The notes under the pieces were generated by a model. The model had not been told where the DNA came from and searched no databases. It saw nothing but the letters and a program-made list of their open reading frames with translations. Positions 1 to 9,745 of a stretch of 24,872 nucleotides of DNA are shown one piece after another. Position 1 is the first letter of the stretch; each line of letters begins with the position of its first letter. Position numbers and translations under genes: made by a program. Origin of the DNA: Nemertoderma westbladi (taxonomy: Eukaryota > Xenacoelomorpha > Nemertodermatida > Nemertodermatidae); contig JAUCBJ010000954.1 in the NCBI GenBank assembly GCA_032718475.1, forward strand, positions 1 to 24,872, read 5' to 3'.

Positions 1-1793
1 GTATAACTTTTTTTAACTAGAACGCCATCAAGATGGCTTTAAACGAACCTGTCTTACACAGACTCCAAGAAACAGATGGGATTGGAAGATGCAAACCAAG
101 AATGACTTGCATCAACCAAAAAACTGCCTCCCATCTAATGTAATACACATTCGCCTAGGCAAACAAATCATAATCACAATTACTACGATGATGTGTGAAA
201 TGGTATCCATACCCGCAACCTGGGAAACAGCCCAAAAGAGCAGTTTATTCTGCGGAGGGGTCTTTTCTGTATTAGATAAATAAAATAAAGAACACTATAA
301 TTACAGTATTTATACCTGATACATTCTCAGTTAGCCTAATAAAAACATCGGAGCAACCAATATAATGTACATGTACAAGCATCCTATGAAAGTTTGTGAA
401 ATGTTCCCTTAAGTCTACCCAACAGCCGTTGGTACCCGGCTGGCAGCCACCCTGGTTCAGTTTTATGGTTTTGTTAGTTTAATCGACAGCTGTTGTAAAC
501 GTCCTGATATACAAAACCTACTAAGCCTTTGCATTACAATTGAGCTTAGCCTAAGTTGATGACAGTATTATAACGATGACAATTAGGCCCTATAGATACA
601 TACGATATATAAATGATGTACTGCTTGACATTACACTAACTGGCTGAATAGAGATAGAACTATAATAATACGTTTGGCATTCTGTCAGATTTCAGTAGTA
701 AGTAACCTCATAATAATTGCTAAATATCAATCACCTGAAAAACATTTCAAGCAAGGGAGTTGTGGGTATTTAATTTCGCGTTCAATAATGTTGAAAATAT
801 GCAAATATTTCGAATATCGCACTTCGAATCGTTCCCAACTTTTTTATTCAACAACTAGACAACAATTGATAAATACTTGCGTTTACAATTTTACAATGCA
901 TGCAAGTGGTTTCAAGCCATTTGGTGAACATACATAGTGAGTGATATAGTGACATATATAGGTAAATATATCCATCGTGTTTTTGCCGGCCTCAGCTTTA
1001 GACAAAAACTACCCAGTCTAAAGACAGGTTCGTTATTATTCTCGAGGCATTTTATTTACCGAGCGTTAGCGAGGTTAATAAAGCAAAGGGTCGAGAGAAT
1101 ATGGAAAAAATTTTCCCATGTAATACGTAATTTTATTCTTAAATTGCTACGTTTTTGTTGCTAAATTCTTTAATAAAACATAACGATATACTACAGTACA
1201 GTAGTGTTACAAAATAAATTAAATTGAACTGCAGTATTTTACTATATTGTTTCCATAGTTACTGCAATTCAAATTATTGTACTCTTCAACTCTGGATGTT
1301 GCCTTACTCAATGTTAAAATAATTTAACTAAACCAATATTGGATATTGAGTTCCGTTTTGGGGTACGCGTTTCAGACACTAAAGTAGCAATAACTTTTAA
1401 GTGTGAGAATGGATTTTGCTCAAATTACTTGGAAACCTTTTCTACGTCGATGCTTTTTCAATATATGTAATAAAATATACGAAATTCCACCAAAAATTAC
1501 TTTACTTTTTCGCCGGGAAAAAAGTAAAATCAATGCTATCCTATGGGTTACTTTTTTCCCTAGGGAAAAAAGTGAAACTTTTTCTCCCGATTTTGGGGTA
1601 TATTCGAGCGAAAAGTAACAATTTAAGAATAAAAGCTTTTACGGCCCTCGTTCTATTATCAAAATCAACAAAACCACTCGTACCTTAACGCTATAAAGTG
1701 CTATTTTAAGAACAATGACGTATATAAATAGTATTACAACTATTGGAAATACGACAAAAAATATAATTAGAATAAAAATAAAAATGTATTCTA
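1..1793. other. AT-rich stretch without a recognisable gene
   Basis: This is probably still intron 3 of the minus-strand AP2A gene. The short open frames here (for example 674-1164 and 1403-1688) have AT-rich, low-complexity translations and resemble no family I know. Notable content is a CGAGCGTTAGCGAGG motif at 1060 and a cluster of A/T-rich palindromes at 1500-1600. Confidence 0.6.
1500..1600. repeat. Cluster of related palindromes
   Basis: Positions 1550-1573 form a perfect 24-base palindrome centred on CCCTAGGG, with arms ACTTTTTT and AAAAAAGT. Just upstream, 1501-1528 is an imperfect version with centre CGCCGGG and the same arms, and a third half-like motif (ACTTTTTCTCCCG) follows at about 1578. 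The three share one sequence, so they look like a short tandem family of hairpin-forming units. Confidence 0.7.
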
Positions 1794-2117
1794 CCCTCAA
1801 CCAGGGTTGTTTGATTTAAATCATTTTGATTTAAATCAGTGATTTAAATAATGATTTAAATCACATATAAAAATAAAAAAAATCAGATTTTTTTGATTTT
1901 TTTTTAATATCATGAATTTTATCAACCACGTTTTAAAGGCCAGGATAAACATTGCATTACTGATTATTAATAAATGATTCAAATTACCTAAATATTTACA
2001 TGAAAATACAGTATCATGTCGCATTTTCAATACCATACAGTATACACAGGCACATTAATTAAGTTGTAGTTTAAGAGTCCTATTCAGTTTGTTGTTTATT
2101 TTGTTTATATTCGAATT

Positions 2118-2490
2118 CAGACTTTTCGGGATTTCCGGGATCGGGACCGGGATTATCACTCTCGAGATCCCGTGTAATTTTGGATTAAATTCATTAAAGT
2201 TCATAGTATATGTGGCGGGTTTTCGGTAACACTCACTTTATTTTACACTTCTGAAATATTAGTAAGATAAAGTTATATTAAAATATCTTATAATTGATTA
2301 CTGGATGGTTTACTGAAATAAAAATTAGATATAATCAAAACATTTCCGTTCTGCTGGAACTTTTTTTTAGATGTTCAACAAATTTATTTAACACTTTAAA
2401 CTTCGGGATCCCGTTCCAAAAAAGTCGGAATCGGGATTGGATATTTCGCTGGGATCCCGGTTTTTCGGTATAAGGATCGGGATCCCGTTT
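2118..2490. repeat. CGGGATCCCG-motif repeat inside the hAT-like element
   Basis: Two clusters of the motif family CGGGAT(C)CCGG, at 2127-2172 and 2403-2488, face each other across about 230 bp of AT-rich DNA. The arrangement suggests the ends of another degenerate inverted-repeat element or internal repeats of the host element. No target duplication could be assigned. Confidence 0.5.
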
Positions 2491-2612
2491 AAACAAGAGG
2501 GCATTGATGATGCCAGAAGTCCTCACAATGTTTTCATATAAAATCTGAATTAAATAAAAAAATCTGATTTAAATAAAAAAATCAGATTAAAATAAAAAAA
2601 TGTGATTTAAAT

Positions 2613-2960
2613 GGGTGACTACAAAACAAACACCAAAGACCCCAATAATAAAGACCTGCATAATCTTGTAACATGTGTTAACTTTCGTTTATTGTTTTGG
2701 TCCCCCAACAAGCCTCTGTAACATGCGCTCCTTTACTAACCTGTTCCTTTAAATGGCAATTTAACCTAACGCTCTTTGGGAACTCTACAAAACAAAGAGG
2801 TAAAGTCGCGTTACGTCCCAAAGAGCGTTAGGTCCCATTGCCATTTAGCAGGTTAGTAAAGGAGCAGGTCAGCAGGTTACAGAATCGTGTTGGGGGAACC
2901 AAAACAATAAACGAAAGTTAACACATGTGTTTTGTACAGGTCTTTGCTTTGTAGTCACCC
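2613..2960. mobile_element. Foldback (long inverted repeat) element nested in the hAT-like element
   Basis: The left arm (2613-2780) and right arm (2817-2960) are inverted complements with a few gaps, separated by a 36-base loop. Ends are GGGTGACTACAAA and its complement. Shared arm landmarks include CATGTGTTAACTTTCG, TTTATTGTTTTGG, CTCCTTTACTAACCTG and CTAACGCTCTTTGGG. The flanks carry GATTTAAAT at 2604-2612 and 2961-2969, a possible 9-bp target duplication as in Mutator-like elements. However, GATTTAAAT is also a common motif of the host element, so the duplication is not decisive. No coding capacity. Confidence 0.82.
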
Positions 2961-3058
2961 GATTTAAATCATAAAAATCTGATTTAAATAAAAAAAATCT
3001 GATTTTTTTGGTTTTTTTTTTTCAACAAATCATGATTTTTATCAACCCTGCCCTCAAC

Positions 3059-4820
3059 CCTCGGGCTTAAAATAACCAAATAACCTAATAATATAGTATG
3101 ACAGTACTGGACCGAGTACGATGCACCGAGAACTAGGCGATAACTATTTCGACAAGACGAACCCGTCTCAAATGGTAAATGATATTAAAGTACAATCTGC
3201 GGTGTTATAAAAATGTCGCAATACGATAAGTTTGTTAGGTGCACCCGTGTTATAGTTGTCATAGTTATAGAGTTACTATTGCAAATACATTCTCTTCTTA
3301 AGAACTCGAAACTAAACGGTACTAAATTATTAATAACATAGTCAAGTGTAAGATAAACTGATAAACTGACAGAATCACTTTTATTTTTGAAAATAAAAAT
3401 TTAACAAACTTTTTTGATGTGAAATTTGTCCAGCTGCGGCACATTTATTTATTTATTTTTAAACTAGAGAGGCGCTGTAGTAAGTTGTCACGTCCAACAT
3501 TATAGGTTTTACGGTTTTACAATGCGACGACACTGCTATGCAATCATCCCATTTAGAACCACGTTCAATTGAATCAGCACTCTCGAGGAAACTTATTGTA
3601 TTATGTATTCTGCTATTCAACAAATATCGTGTTTAGAGGAAACTTTTGTGAACTTTAGGAGACGTTCCACGTCGCTCATTTCACTTTCACGAAAACAGCG
3701 AATATGGTTTATGAATAAGTGATTTCATTATACAAGATTAAATATAATTAATTGTATATTCATTAAATTGTTGCTAGTACACTAAAGCCAGGGTTGGGAG
3801 CTGGGCCTGCAATCTATTGCTTTGCTTATAGCTCGGGTAGCAGCTATCGAAAGAGGAGCCGATATTGGAAAAATGAATTTAAAACGATAAAGTTCTAAAC
3901 ATCGTCATTGTATCCTGCTCCACTCATTTCCCTCTTGTATTAAATTAAATTAAGATTTTATTCCCCTATAACCTCAAGTGTTTGCGCCTTGCGGTAATGT
4001 TGCGCCAGTAACTCACCCAGTGGATATACTTTTACTTTTCATGTGATTTAATATTCTGAAATTTACATTTACATTTACTGCAATTGCAATTTAAACTCTA
4101 GACATTTTGTCACGTTGCAATTATATACCGAAACAATTATCAGATCAACTCAAATTAATTGAAAGTAAATTAAATTATTTAATTTTATCTCGAATTCCAT
4201 TATATTTATGATACGAGGATTTAGTAAATAAAGTAGCGGTAGTCGAGTTCGCGCCAGCGCCCGCCGCGCGCGCCCGCGCCCGCCGCGCGCGCCGGCGCCC
4301 GCGCCAGTGTTCGGTTCGTCCCTATAGGTAACCGAATCCAAATCTTCATGGCTTAGATGTGAGAAACATAATAACGTTAATGTAGAAGAAGTTCTTAGTG
4401 AAGAATATTATTGAACAGTTAATGACAAAGCTAACTCGCGGTCCATTAGCCTGAATGATTGTTGAAATCAAAGTTTAGGAAGCAAAATAAATAGAATAGC
4501 GGCGATCAGATGGGTAAGTCATAACGAAAAAATATATAACAAGTCCAAAGCAAAAGTTGAATTAAAACGTTGACGAGTTAAAACACAATAAAATAAATGC
4601 AAACTAAATATAGGGAGGGGGTTGTGAAGGTCTGGATCATCCTGGCAACACGAAGCGATCGCTAGATATAACCTGCAGGGTAGAGCTGGGTTTTGGAAAT
4701 AAAATCTCTCCAAATAGCTACTGCCTAGAATCTAGAGATACAAAAACAACTAGCCAAGTAAGACGAATTAACATTATTTTGTCTTAATATTCCTTTGTCT
4801 CTATTAATTAATATAATTAC
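3059..4820 (-). other. AP2A intron 3, proximal part; no gene seen
   Basis: The intron starts with donor GTAATTATAT at 4820 and continues past the left edge. The stretch is AT-rich, and stops are frequent in all frames. I searched by eye on the minus strand for the next conserved adaptin segment and did not find it. The only distinctive feature is the GC-rich block at 4250-4313. Confidence 0.75.
4250..4313. repeat. GC-only tandem repeat in an AT-rich intron
   Basis: About 64 bases made almost entirely of G and C, rich in alternating CG/GC. The 18-base unit at 4257-4274 recurs exactly at 4276-4293 (period 19). The surrounding DNA is strongly AT-rich. Arg/Ala-rich translations of this block are composition artefacts. 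Confidence 0.8.
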
Positions 4821-5345
4821 CTCATCACGATTCACTACAATGTGTATCACGCGATACCAAACGTCGTCGGAAACGTAATCGCCGGCGATTCGTATAAGAT
4901 TGAGGATGACGTCGACGTACCAACTGAAATCGGTGGCGAACTTCTCGGAGAGAATCGCGACTTTGAGGACAATCTCCTCGCGGATCGCGTAATCCGCGGT
5001 CTCGAGATACAACAACAACTCCGAGACGATATCCATCGCGTTCGAGCGGTCGCACATCGCGTAGAGCAGGTCGACAGCGCGCTGTCTCACACTCACATCG
5101 CGTTCCGTCTTCAACGCGTTGATAACCGTGTCGAGGTGCCGCTTCACGGCGTCCCTGGAGAACTCCGAGCCGGCGAGGTTGGTCATGGACTCGAGAGCGA
5201 GGTAGCGAAGGTTGGTCTCGCGGTGCTGCAGGAACTGGCCGAGTTGGTTGCAGCTCCGGATCAGCAGGTTGGAGTCGCTGTCCATGTGGATGATGAGGTT
5301 GATGGCCTCGAAGAGAACCGCGTTCTTCGCGTTGCTATGCTGCAC
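4821..5345 (-). CDS. AP2A: AP-2 complex subunit alpha, exon 3 (residues 299-473)
   Basis: This 175-codon exon covers the middle of the alpha-adaptin trunk. It begins [13 protein letters not shown] right after the acceptor CCGCAG. The first codon is GTG, an internal valine and not a start. Conserved family blocks follow in order: [86 protein letters not shown]. The exon ends VVNRDE at the donor GTAATT. Vertebrate proteins continue with a VQGYAAKTVFEAL-type segment, which I do not find in 1-4820, so the gene extends beyond the left edge. About half of a roughly 950-residue protein is therefore missing: the rest of the trunk, the hinge and the C-terminal appendage. The exon is richer in CpG than its introns. 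Long exons like this suggest intron loss relative to vertebrates. Confidence 0.97.
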
Positions 5346-5519
5346 CTGCGGAGTGACGGTTGTAGATTATGAGTTGATACATATTGTTACTTTACTAACG
5401 GACTGTCTACAATCTACATTATTTTCCTTTGAACAGTAAATCATCATTTTTGACAACTTGAATGTTATTTGTTACCGGGGAATAATGATTTTGGTAATAA
5501 ACATAGTATATATACATAG

Positions 5520-5950
5520 TTGACACTCGTTTATTGTTTTGGTTTCTATCTATCCGCGTCTCTAACCTACTTATTTACTAACCTGCATAAACGTACCGGT
5601 ACATATTAATTTTCTTTTATTGTGTTGAGTTGATGTTGGTTCATTCCACCACCTCTGTAAGGAAGTGGCTACAGACAGGACCGGGCCCATTACCCGGACC
5701 CTCTAAATACCGTATTGAAGCTTTATATTTGATTTATATTTTACTTGTGTATTATTGACCGGACCCTTATTACCTCAACTTTGTGATCGGACCCATAATC
5801 TTGTAACATGTGTTAACTTTCGATGATTGTTTTGGTTCCCCCATCACGCCTCTGTAACCTGCTCCTTTACTAACCTGATCCTTTCAATGTTATTGCTTTG
5901 GTTCCATCTACCCGCCTCTGAAACGTGCTCCTTCCTTTACTAGCGAATTT
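5520..5950. repeat. Degenerate relatives of the foldback element within AP2A intron 2
   Basis: Position 5524-5544 repeats the arm motif CGTTTATTGTTTTGGTT. From about 5797 to 5875 the order CTTGTAACATGTGTTAAC, TTGTTTTGGTTCCCCC, CCTCTGTAACCTGCTCC, TTTACTAACCTG follows one arm of the element at 2613-2960. A shorter second round follows at 5887-5945. Between them lies a CCGGACCC-rich stretch (5680-5795). These are partial, diverged copies without recognisable ends. Confidence 0.7.
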
Positions 5951-5996
5951 CTTTACTTCCAAATCCCAAATTATATTATAAGCCCCCCAGCCCCTA

Positions 5997-6016
5997 CCCC
6001 CCCCCCCCCCCCCCCC
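5997..6016. repeat. Homopolymer of 20 C
   Basis: An uninterrupted run of 20 cytosines in AP2A intron 2, reading as G20 on the transcribed strand of the gene. Length is likely unstable and prone to sequencing error. Confidence 0.9.
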
Positions 6017-6599
6017 ATTATTGGGGAGTGGTTAAATGAAAGGAGAGGTGCAAAAAAGGAGGCAGTTAACAATGTATAAACCTTCGATAAATTTTATAAA
6101 GAACTATAAAAGTTGATAGTAGATAAAAGGTAATAGAGAATATCCACTGCCCATCTATGAAACAATTCTTCAAGTATAATTCCAGCTTAATTATAATTTA
6201 ATTGATAATTGAATTTATTATTATTGAATACCATCCTACATATCCATTCATTTCATACAAATTACTATTTAACTAAAACATAACGTATTTACTTTAATAC
6301 GCGCCCTATATATACCGGTACCCTGGCTCAAATAAACACCCCGGCTTCGATCATCCAAAACTAACTTAAACCTAAACGCCCTCCTCGAATAACACCCTGA
6401 ATGGTGTTTACCTTTACTAATATTACAATGTCGAAATGCAAATGTAATTAATACAATCGCATTAATTAATAACCAGCTTCTTAGAAAATGACAACCTCAG
6501 AGGTACATTATGTATAATAAATAATATATAAGTTTTTATAAGGTAGCGGTATATATAAATAATAATTTTCTCTGCGATAGCGATTTAGGGATTATATAC

Positions 6600-6827
6600 C
6601 TTTTTACTTTTGGGCGGTTCCTGCGCTTTGTTTAGGATGGTCTCGAGACATTCAGTGAGTCGTTGTCGTATAGCAGTATCCTCGGGGGAGGGGTAGCACT
6701 CGAGTAGTCGGAGAAGTTTTACCGAGAGCCACGGGGCTGGTACGAAGTAGTAGGTGTAGTCCTGTAGGTCCGTGTAGCTGGAGGTAACGATACGGCTGAG
6801 ACGGGAGACGGACAGTGAGACGCAACC
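6600..6827 (-). CDS. AP2A: AP-2 complex subunit alpha, exon 2 (residues 223-298)
   Basis: This is a 76-codon exon that an ATG-based search misses. On the minus strand the acceptor is a pyrimidine tract ending CTCCCAG, and the exon begins [14 protein letters not shown]. It continues with [20 protein letters not shown], a highly conserved adaptin trunk segment, and finishes QEPPKSKK before the donor GTATAT. Both junctions are phase 0, so exon 1 (ending EEYK), exon 2 and exon 3 (starting VQHSNAKN) join in one frame exactly as in animal alpha-adaptins. A short intron of 319 bp separates it from exon 1. No frameshift or stop is present. Confidence 0.96.
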
Positions 6828-7146
6828 CTGGGAGAAAAAAATAAAGTTGTCAGTGACACAACTAACTGGAGAAAGTAAATAATGTTTTTTTAGTTTTTGA
6901 ATTAAATTTATATGAAATAGGCCTACATATTTTTTAAATAGTTTTTTAAATATTTACAATGCTGATAAGAGCTAAGAAACCTAAGATGTGGTGAAAATCG
7001 ATGGAAGAAATAAAACTGATGTCTAGTCACTTCTACCAACTTACAAATTTTGACCAATTACCGGTACTTAATGAAATTTAATGTTGGTCCATCGCATATA
7101 TTTAGGCAGGCCTGTCTGCCTGTAACGTAAATATTAGGATTATTAC
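6828..7146 (-). other. AP2A intron 1
   Basis: Short AT-rich intron with donor GTAATA and acceptor CTCCCAG. It contains one ACCGGT palindrome (7060) and one TAGGCCTA (6922). I see no coding or structural RNA signal. Confidence 0.9.
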
Positions 7147-7812
7147 CTTGTACTCCTCTGCTGATTTCTGTACCAAAGCCTGTATGATAGACGTCGCAGC
7201 AGTAACAACTCCCATATGCTGGTCATTGAGTAGATGTATGATGCGTTGCTTCCATTCCCCGTCCCGGACGCAATCCGGCGAGACGCGAAGTATGCGCAAC
7301 AGACAGAGAGCCGCGGACTGTTTAACAGAATCCGTAGTGTCCCCGGACGTCAACATCCGCGGGATTTCAGACCCGAACGCGTCGCACATCTCGCGCTCAG
7401 CAATATTCGCGATGCAATGCAACGCGAGGTTAATGAAAATCGGATTCCTGGAGTGAAGATCGTTGCGGATGTTATTAATAATTAACTTAATCAACTCGCT
7501 CTCGGAACTTATAAGAACCGAGATGAACAGATAACCGATCTGTTTCTCTGAATATCTGTTAGACGATAGTAAGTTAACAGCCTCCATGTGCCCGAAATCG
7601 ATATCATGACCGAGAAGAAATATAAACAATAATTTACAAACATATTTCTTCTTCTGATAGCCGTCTAGAGTTTTATCTCCTTTGAATTTGGAGCGAATGT
7701 TTGCGAGTTCCTTGTTTATCCGTTTCGTTTCGGCTTCTTTACTTTTACAGTTACGGATATCGGATATAAAGACGGCGAGGCCGCGCATTCCTTCACCTTT
7801 AACTGCTGGCAT
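7147..7812 (-). CDS. AP2A: AP-2 complex subunit alpha, exon 1 (residues 1-222)
   Basis: Alpha-adaptin is a large subunit of the AP-2 clathrin adaptor, which binds PtdIns(4,5)P2 and cargo at the plasma membrane during endocytosis. The exon encodes the N-terminal part of the adaptin alpha-solenoid trunk and reads colinearly with vertebrate alpha-adaptin from [13 protein letters not shown] onward. The basic lipid-binding patch of the family is present: K42, Y52, K54-K56, Y57 and K60. One residue near the N-terminus is missing relative to the human protein (MPAVKGEG), shifting numbering by one. Conserved blocks include [20 protein letters not shown] and [13 protein letters not shown]. The start has A at -3 (CAACATG). 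Coding ends in AAG followed by GTAATA, a good donor, in phase 0. The open frame continues to 7102, but that tail is intron. Identity is near certain; metazoan alpha1 versus alpha2 naming does not apply to a single invertebrate gene. Confidence 0.97.
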
Positions 7813-8220
7813 GTTGATGAAACGGCTATTTAATGCTAAATAATGGGATTTAGACCAGTAGGCTGCTGTTAGTTAAGTTAATAATCTGATAATGCTGTAT
7901 GCTGTACAAGGACTACAAGGCTGCAAGGTACAACTGTCAGACTGTCTACTTTCTGCACTGACAGACTGACTGCTTCCTGACTGCAAAAATGCATCAGCTT
8001 TTGGTCTGGTTTTGGTCAGGTCAGGTCTGGCTGGCCGCTCGGCCTATATGGAATACTGACAAAAAGCGCGCCACACGCGTTCTGGTTAAACGAAAATCGC
8101 GCCAGCCATGATATCTAATGCGCGCCAAGCCAACAATTGAATATGAAATTTTGCAGTAATTGCTTAATTGTAATAATTTATCAGTTTATAATTCTGTAGC
8201 CCTACAGTATGTTAACATTA
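7813..8220. promoter_or_regulatory. AP2A: Immediate upstream region of AP2A (no defined promoter element)
   Basis: This is the sequence 5' of the AP2A start codon, read on the minus strand. It contains clustered GACAG/GACTG motifs (7935-7985) and three GCGCGCCA/GCGCCA boxes (8066-8130), the only CpG-dense part near the start. I cannot identify a TATA box, initiator or transcription start. The promoter role is inferred from position only. Confidence 0.35.
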
Positions 8221-8700
8221 AAATGCGAGCGTAGCGAGCAAGGAAATTTTCCAATTATGTTAACATAAATACAGTCTGACTGTGTGACAGTAATTGTCAG
8301 ATAGTGCTGTAGTTGTAGTAGTAGTAGTAGTAGGTCATCTGACTGTTTTTAAATGCAGATGTGATCAAGATGCGAGCGTAGCGAGCACGAAAATTTTAAC
8401 ATTTCAGCATTTAAAGTTGGCAAACCGACTGTTTTCAAATACAGAAATGCAGATGTCATTTAATTGCGATCTGGCGAGCCTAGCGAGCACGGAAATTCTG
8501 CTGAATCATGCAGGCTGTCATGGTTTTATTGGTTTGAAGAAATCTGACAATTGAAAAATGTTTGAAACAATAAGTCATGTTTTTAATGGTCATGTTCAAT
8601 CTGTCCGTTTCCATTTGTCCACAGCCAGACAGTACTAACAGACAGACTAAGAGTAGACTTGCAGCATAAACGCGAGCGAAGCGAGCGGACATTTTTCAAT
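8220..8700. repeat. Four diverged units with a GCGAGCGNAGCGAGC core
   Basis: The core occurs at 8225, 8372, 8474 (as GCGAGCCTAGCGAGC) and 8672, each followed by an A/T-rich tail of the GAAAATTTT type. Units two and three also share upstream sequence (GACTGTTTT, AAATGCAGATGT), so at least these arose by local duplication. Open frames across this block are artefacts. A similar CGAGCGTTAGCGAGG occurs far away at 1060. Confidence 0.65.
8315..8333. repeat. (GTA)n microsatellite
   Basis: About six GTA/TAG units in a row, within the repeat-rich upstream region of AP2A. Confidence 0.9.
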
Positions 8701-8824
8701 CTTTTTAAACCTATAGAATAATTTCAAATAGAGCTGTAGAGTGGGATGTGTTGCCAGTGCACTGCTCTGCTACGCTACGTCCTACTGTCCTAACCTAACC
8801 CTACATCCATACGCAGCCATATTC

Positions 8825-8960
8825 GCGCCAGGACCGCCAGGATCCTCAATGCGCGCCACACGCCCCTGTCACTACGCGCCAGGATCCTTAATCCGCGCCA
8901 CACGCCCCTGTCACTACGCGCCAGGATCCAGGGATCCTTAATCCGCGCCACACATGTTGA
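8825..8960. repeat. 42-bp GC-rich minisatellite, about 2.5-3 units
   Basis: The unit contains GCGCCAGGATCC, AATCCGCGCCACACG and CCCCTGTCACTA. Units start near 8825, 8875 and 8917; the middle one is 42 bp, and the third has a small insertion before losing similarity at about 8953. It lies about 1 kb upstream of the AP2A start. Confidence 0.8.
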
Positions 8961-9745
8961 GCAAACTCTACATAAATTCCAACCTGGCCGCTCGGTAGGC
9001 CTACGGTACGTCAGTCAATCAGTACGTATTTCTGTAGTACAGTCTGACAGTAGTACAATTTGACAATAGTAAAAAGGCACAGACTGACAGACTGACAGAG
9101 CAAAGAGGATATTAAAGTGGATTTCAAAGCAGACAGGCAGAAGCTTGTACGTCTCATTCCTGCATTCCTGGCCCTGACTGCCTGGGATTCCAATCTAATC
9201 AGGAAGACCTGGATCGATCCCTAGATGGCAGATGGTGCAGCATTATTTGGGTAGCCTACACCAACCTGCCAACTGACCAAATTGTTACTGTATTTACATC
9301 AAGGTGTGATTTACATACAGTAACAGTAGGCAGTAGTGCTTTAAACAGTTAAATACTGCAGCCTAGCCCAACCCTGGCTTTCATCCTTTACTCAATTATG
9401 GACAGACGCAAACAAGTTAAAAAACATCCCCCGGCTGCCTGGTTAAAACGTACCGGTAGTACCCAAACAAAAACGTACCCGAATACTGGGTATGCTGGTA
9501 TGTCTGCATGTTTTACTGTTTTAAAAATGACACACTGATGCACTGGGTAGGTTTTGGCTGTTTGGTTTTGCCTGTTTGCTGTATTGGTAGTACAAAAATA
9601 AACAGCAAAAATAAACTAACCTGTGCTATTGACTCTCGTTTATTGTTTTGGTTAGATTAATTCGTAACTGACTGTCAGTCGAGGTCAAACGTAACTCAGA
9701 TCCCGATCAATAACGTACCCATATTTCCGGTACGTTTTAACTAAA
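8961..9745. other. Non-coding stretch with GACAGACTG-type simple repeats
   Basis: It contains imperfect GACTGACAG repeats (9045-9105), an ACCGGT site (9452) and one more copy of the foldback-family motif, CTCGTTTATTGTTTTGGTT at 9633-9651. No gene is recognised. Confidence 0.6.

Larger units (their letters stand above)
1802..3050. mobile_element. Non-autonomous hAT-like DNA transposon with 8-bp target duplication
   Basis: The element begins CAGGGTTG (1802-1809) and ends CAACCCTG (3043-3050), a perfect 8-bp terminal inverted repeat. It is flanked by identical 8-bp copies of CCCTCAAC (1794-1801 and 3051-3058). An 8-bp target duplication with CAGGG-type ends is characteristic of the hAT superfamily. 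Both ends are built of repeated GATTTAAAT/AAATCAGATTTTTT motifs. There is no transposase frame, so mobility would have needed an enzyme supplied from elsewhere. The interior holds two further repeats: a CGGGATCCCG-rich segment and a nested foldback element. Confidence 0.88.
5346..6599 (-). other. AP2A intron 2, carrying repeat fragments
   Basis: This 1254-bp intron runs from donor GTATAT to acceptor CCGCAG. It holds degenerate pieces related to the foldback element at 2613-2960 (about 5520-5556 and 5795-5950). It also has a 20-base C homopolymer (5997-6016) and a stretch of the AATAAACNCCC type (6330-6415), which resembles a dispersed repeat. No exon is visible inside. Confidence 0.88.

Noticed and set aside
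4150-4341. Arg/Ala/Gly-rich 63-codon frame
   Set aside because: Produced by the GC-only tandem repeat at 4250-4313.
4842-5372. 176-codon open frame on the plus strand
   Set aside because: It is the antisense shadow of AP2A exon 3, which has clear family conservation on the minus strand.
7148-7485. Plus-strand open frames of 102 and 83 codons
   Set aside because: Antisense shadows of AP2A exon 1.
8294-8554. Open frame containing two similar ASVASTKIL/ASLASTEIL segments
   Set aside because: The similarity is the translation of the GCGAGC repeat units and the valine run is the GTA microsatellite; there is no sign of a protein.
9365-9385. CAACCCTGG as a possible second hAT-like terminus paired with CCAGGGTTGGG at about 3790
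   Set aside because: No partner end or matching target duplication was found, and the distance spans the AP2A gene.
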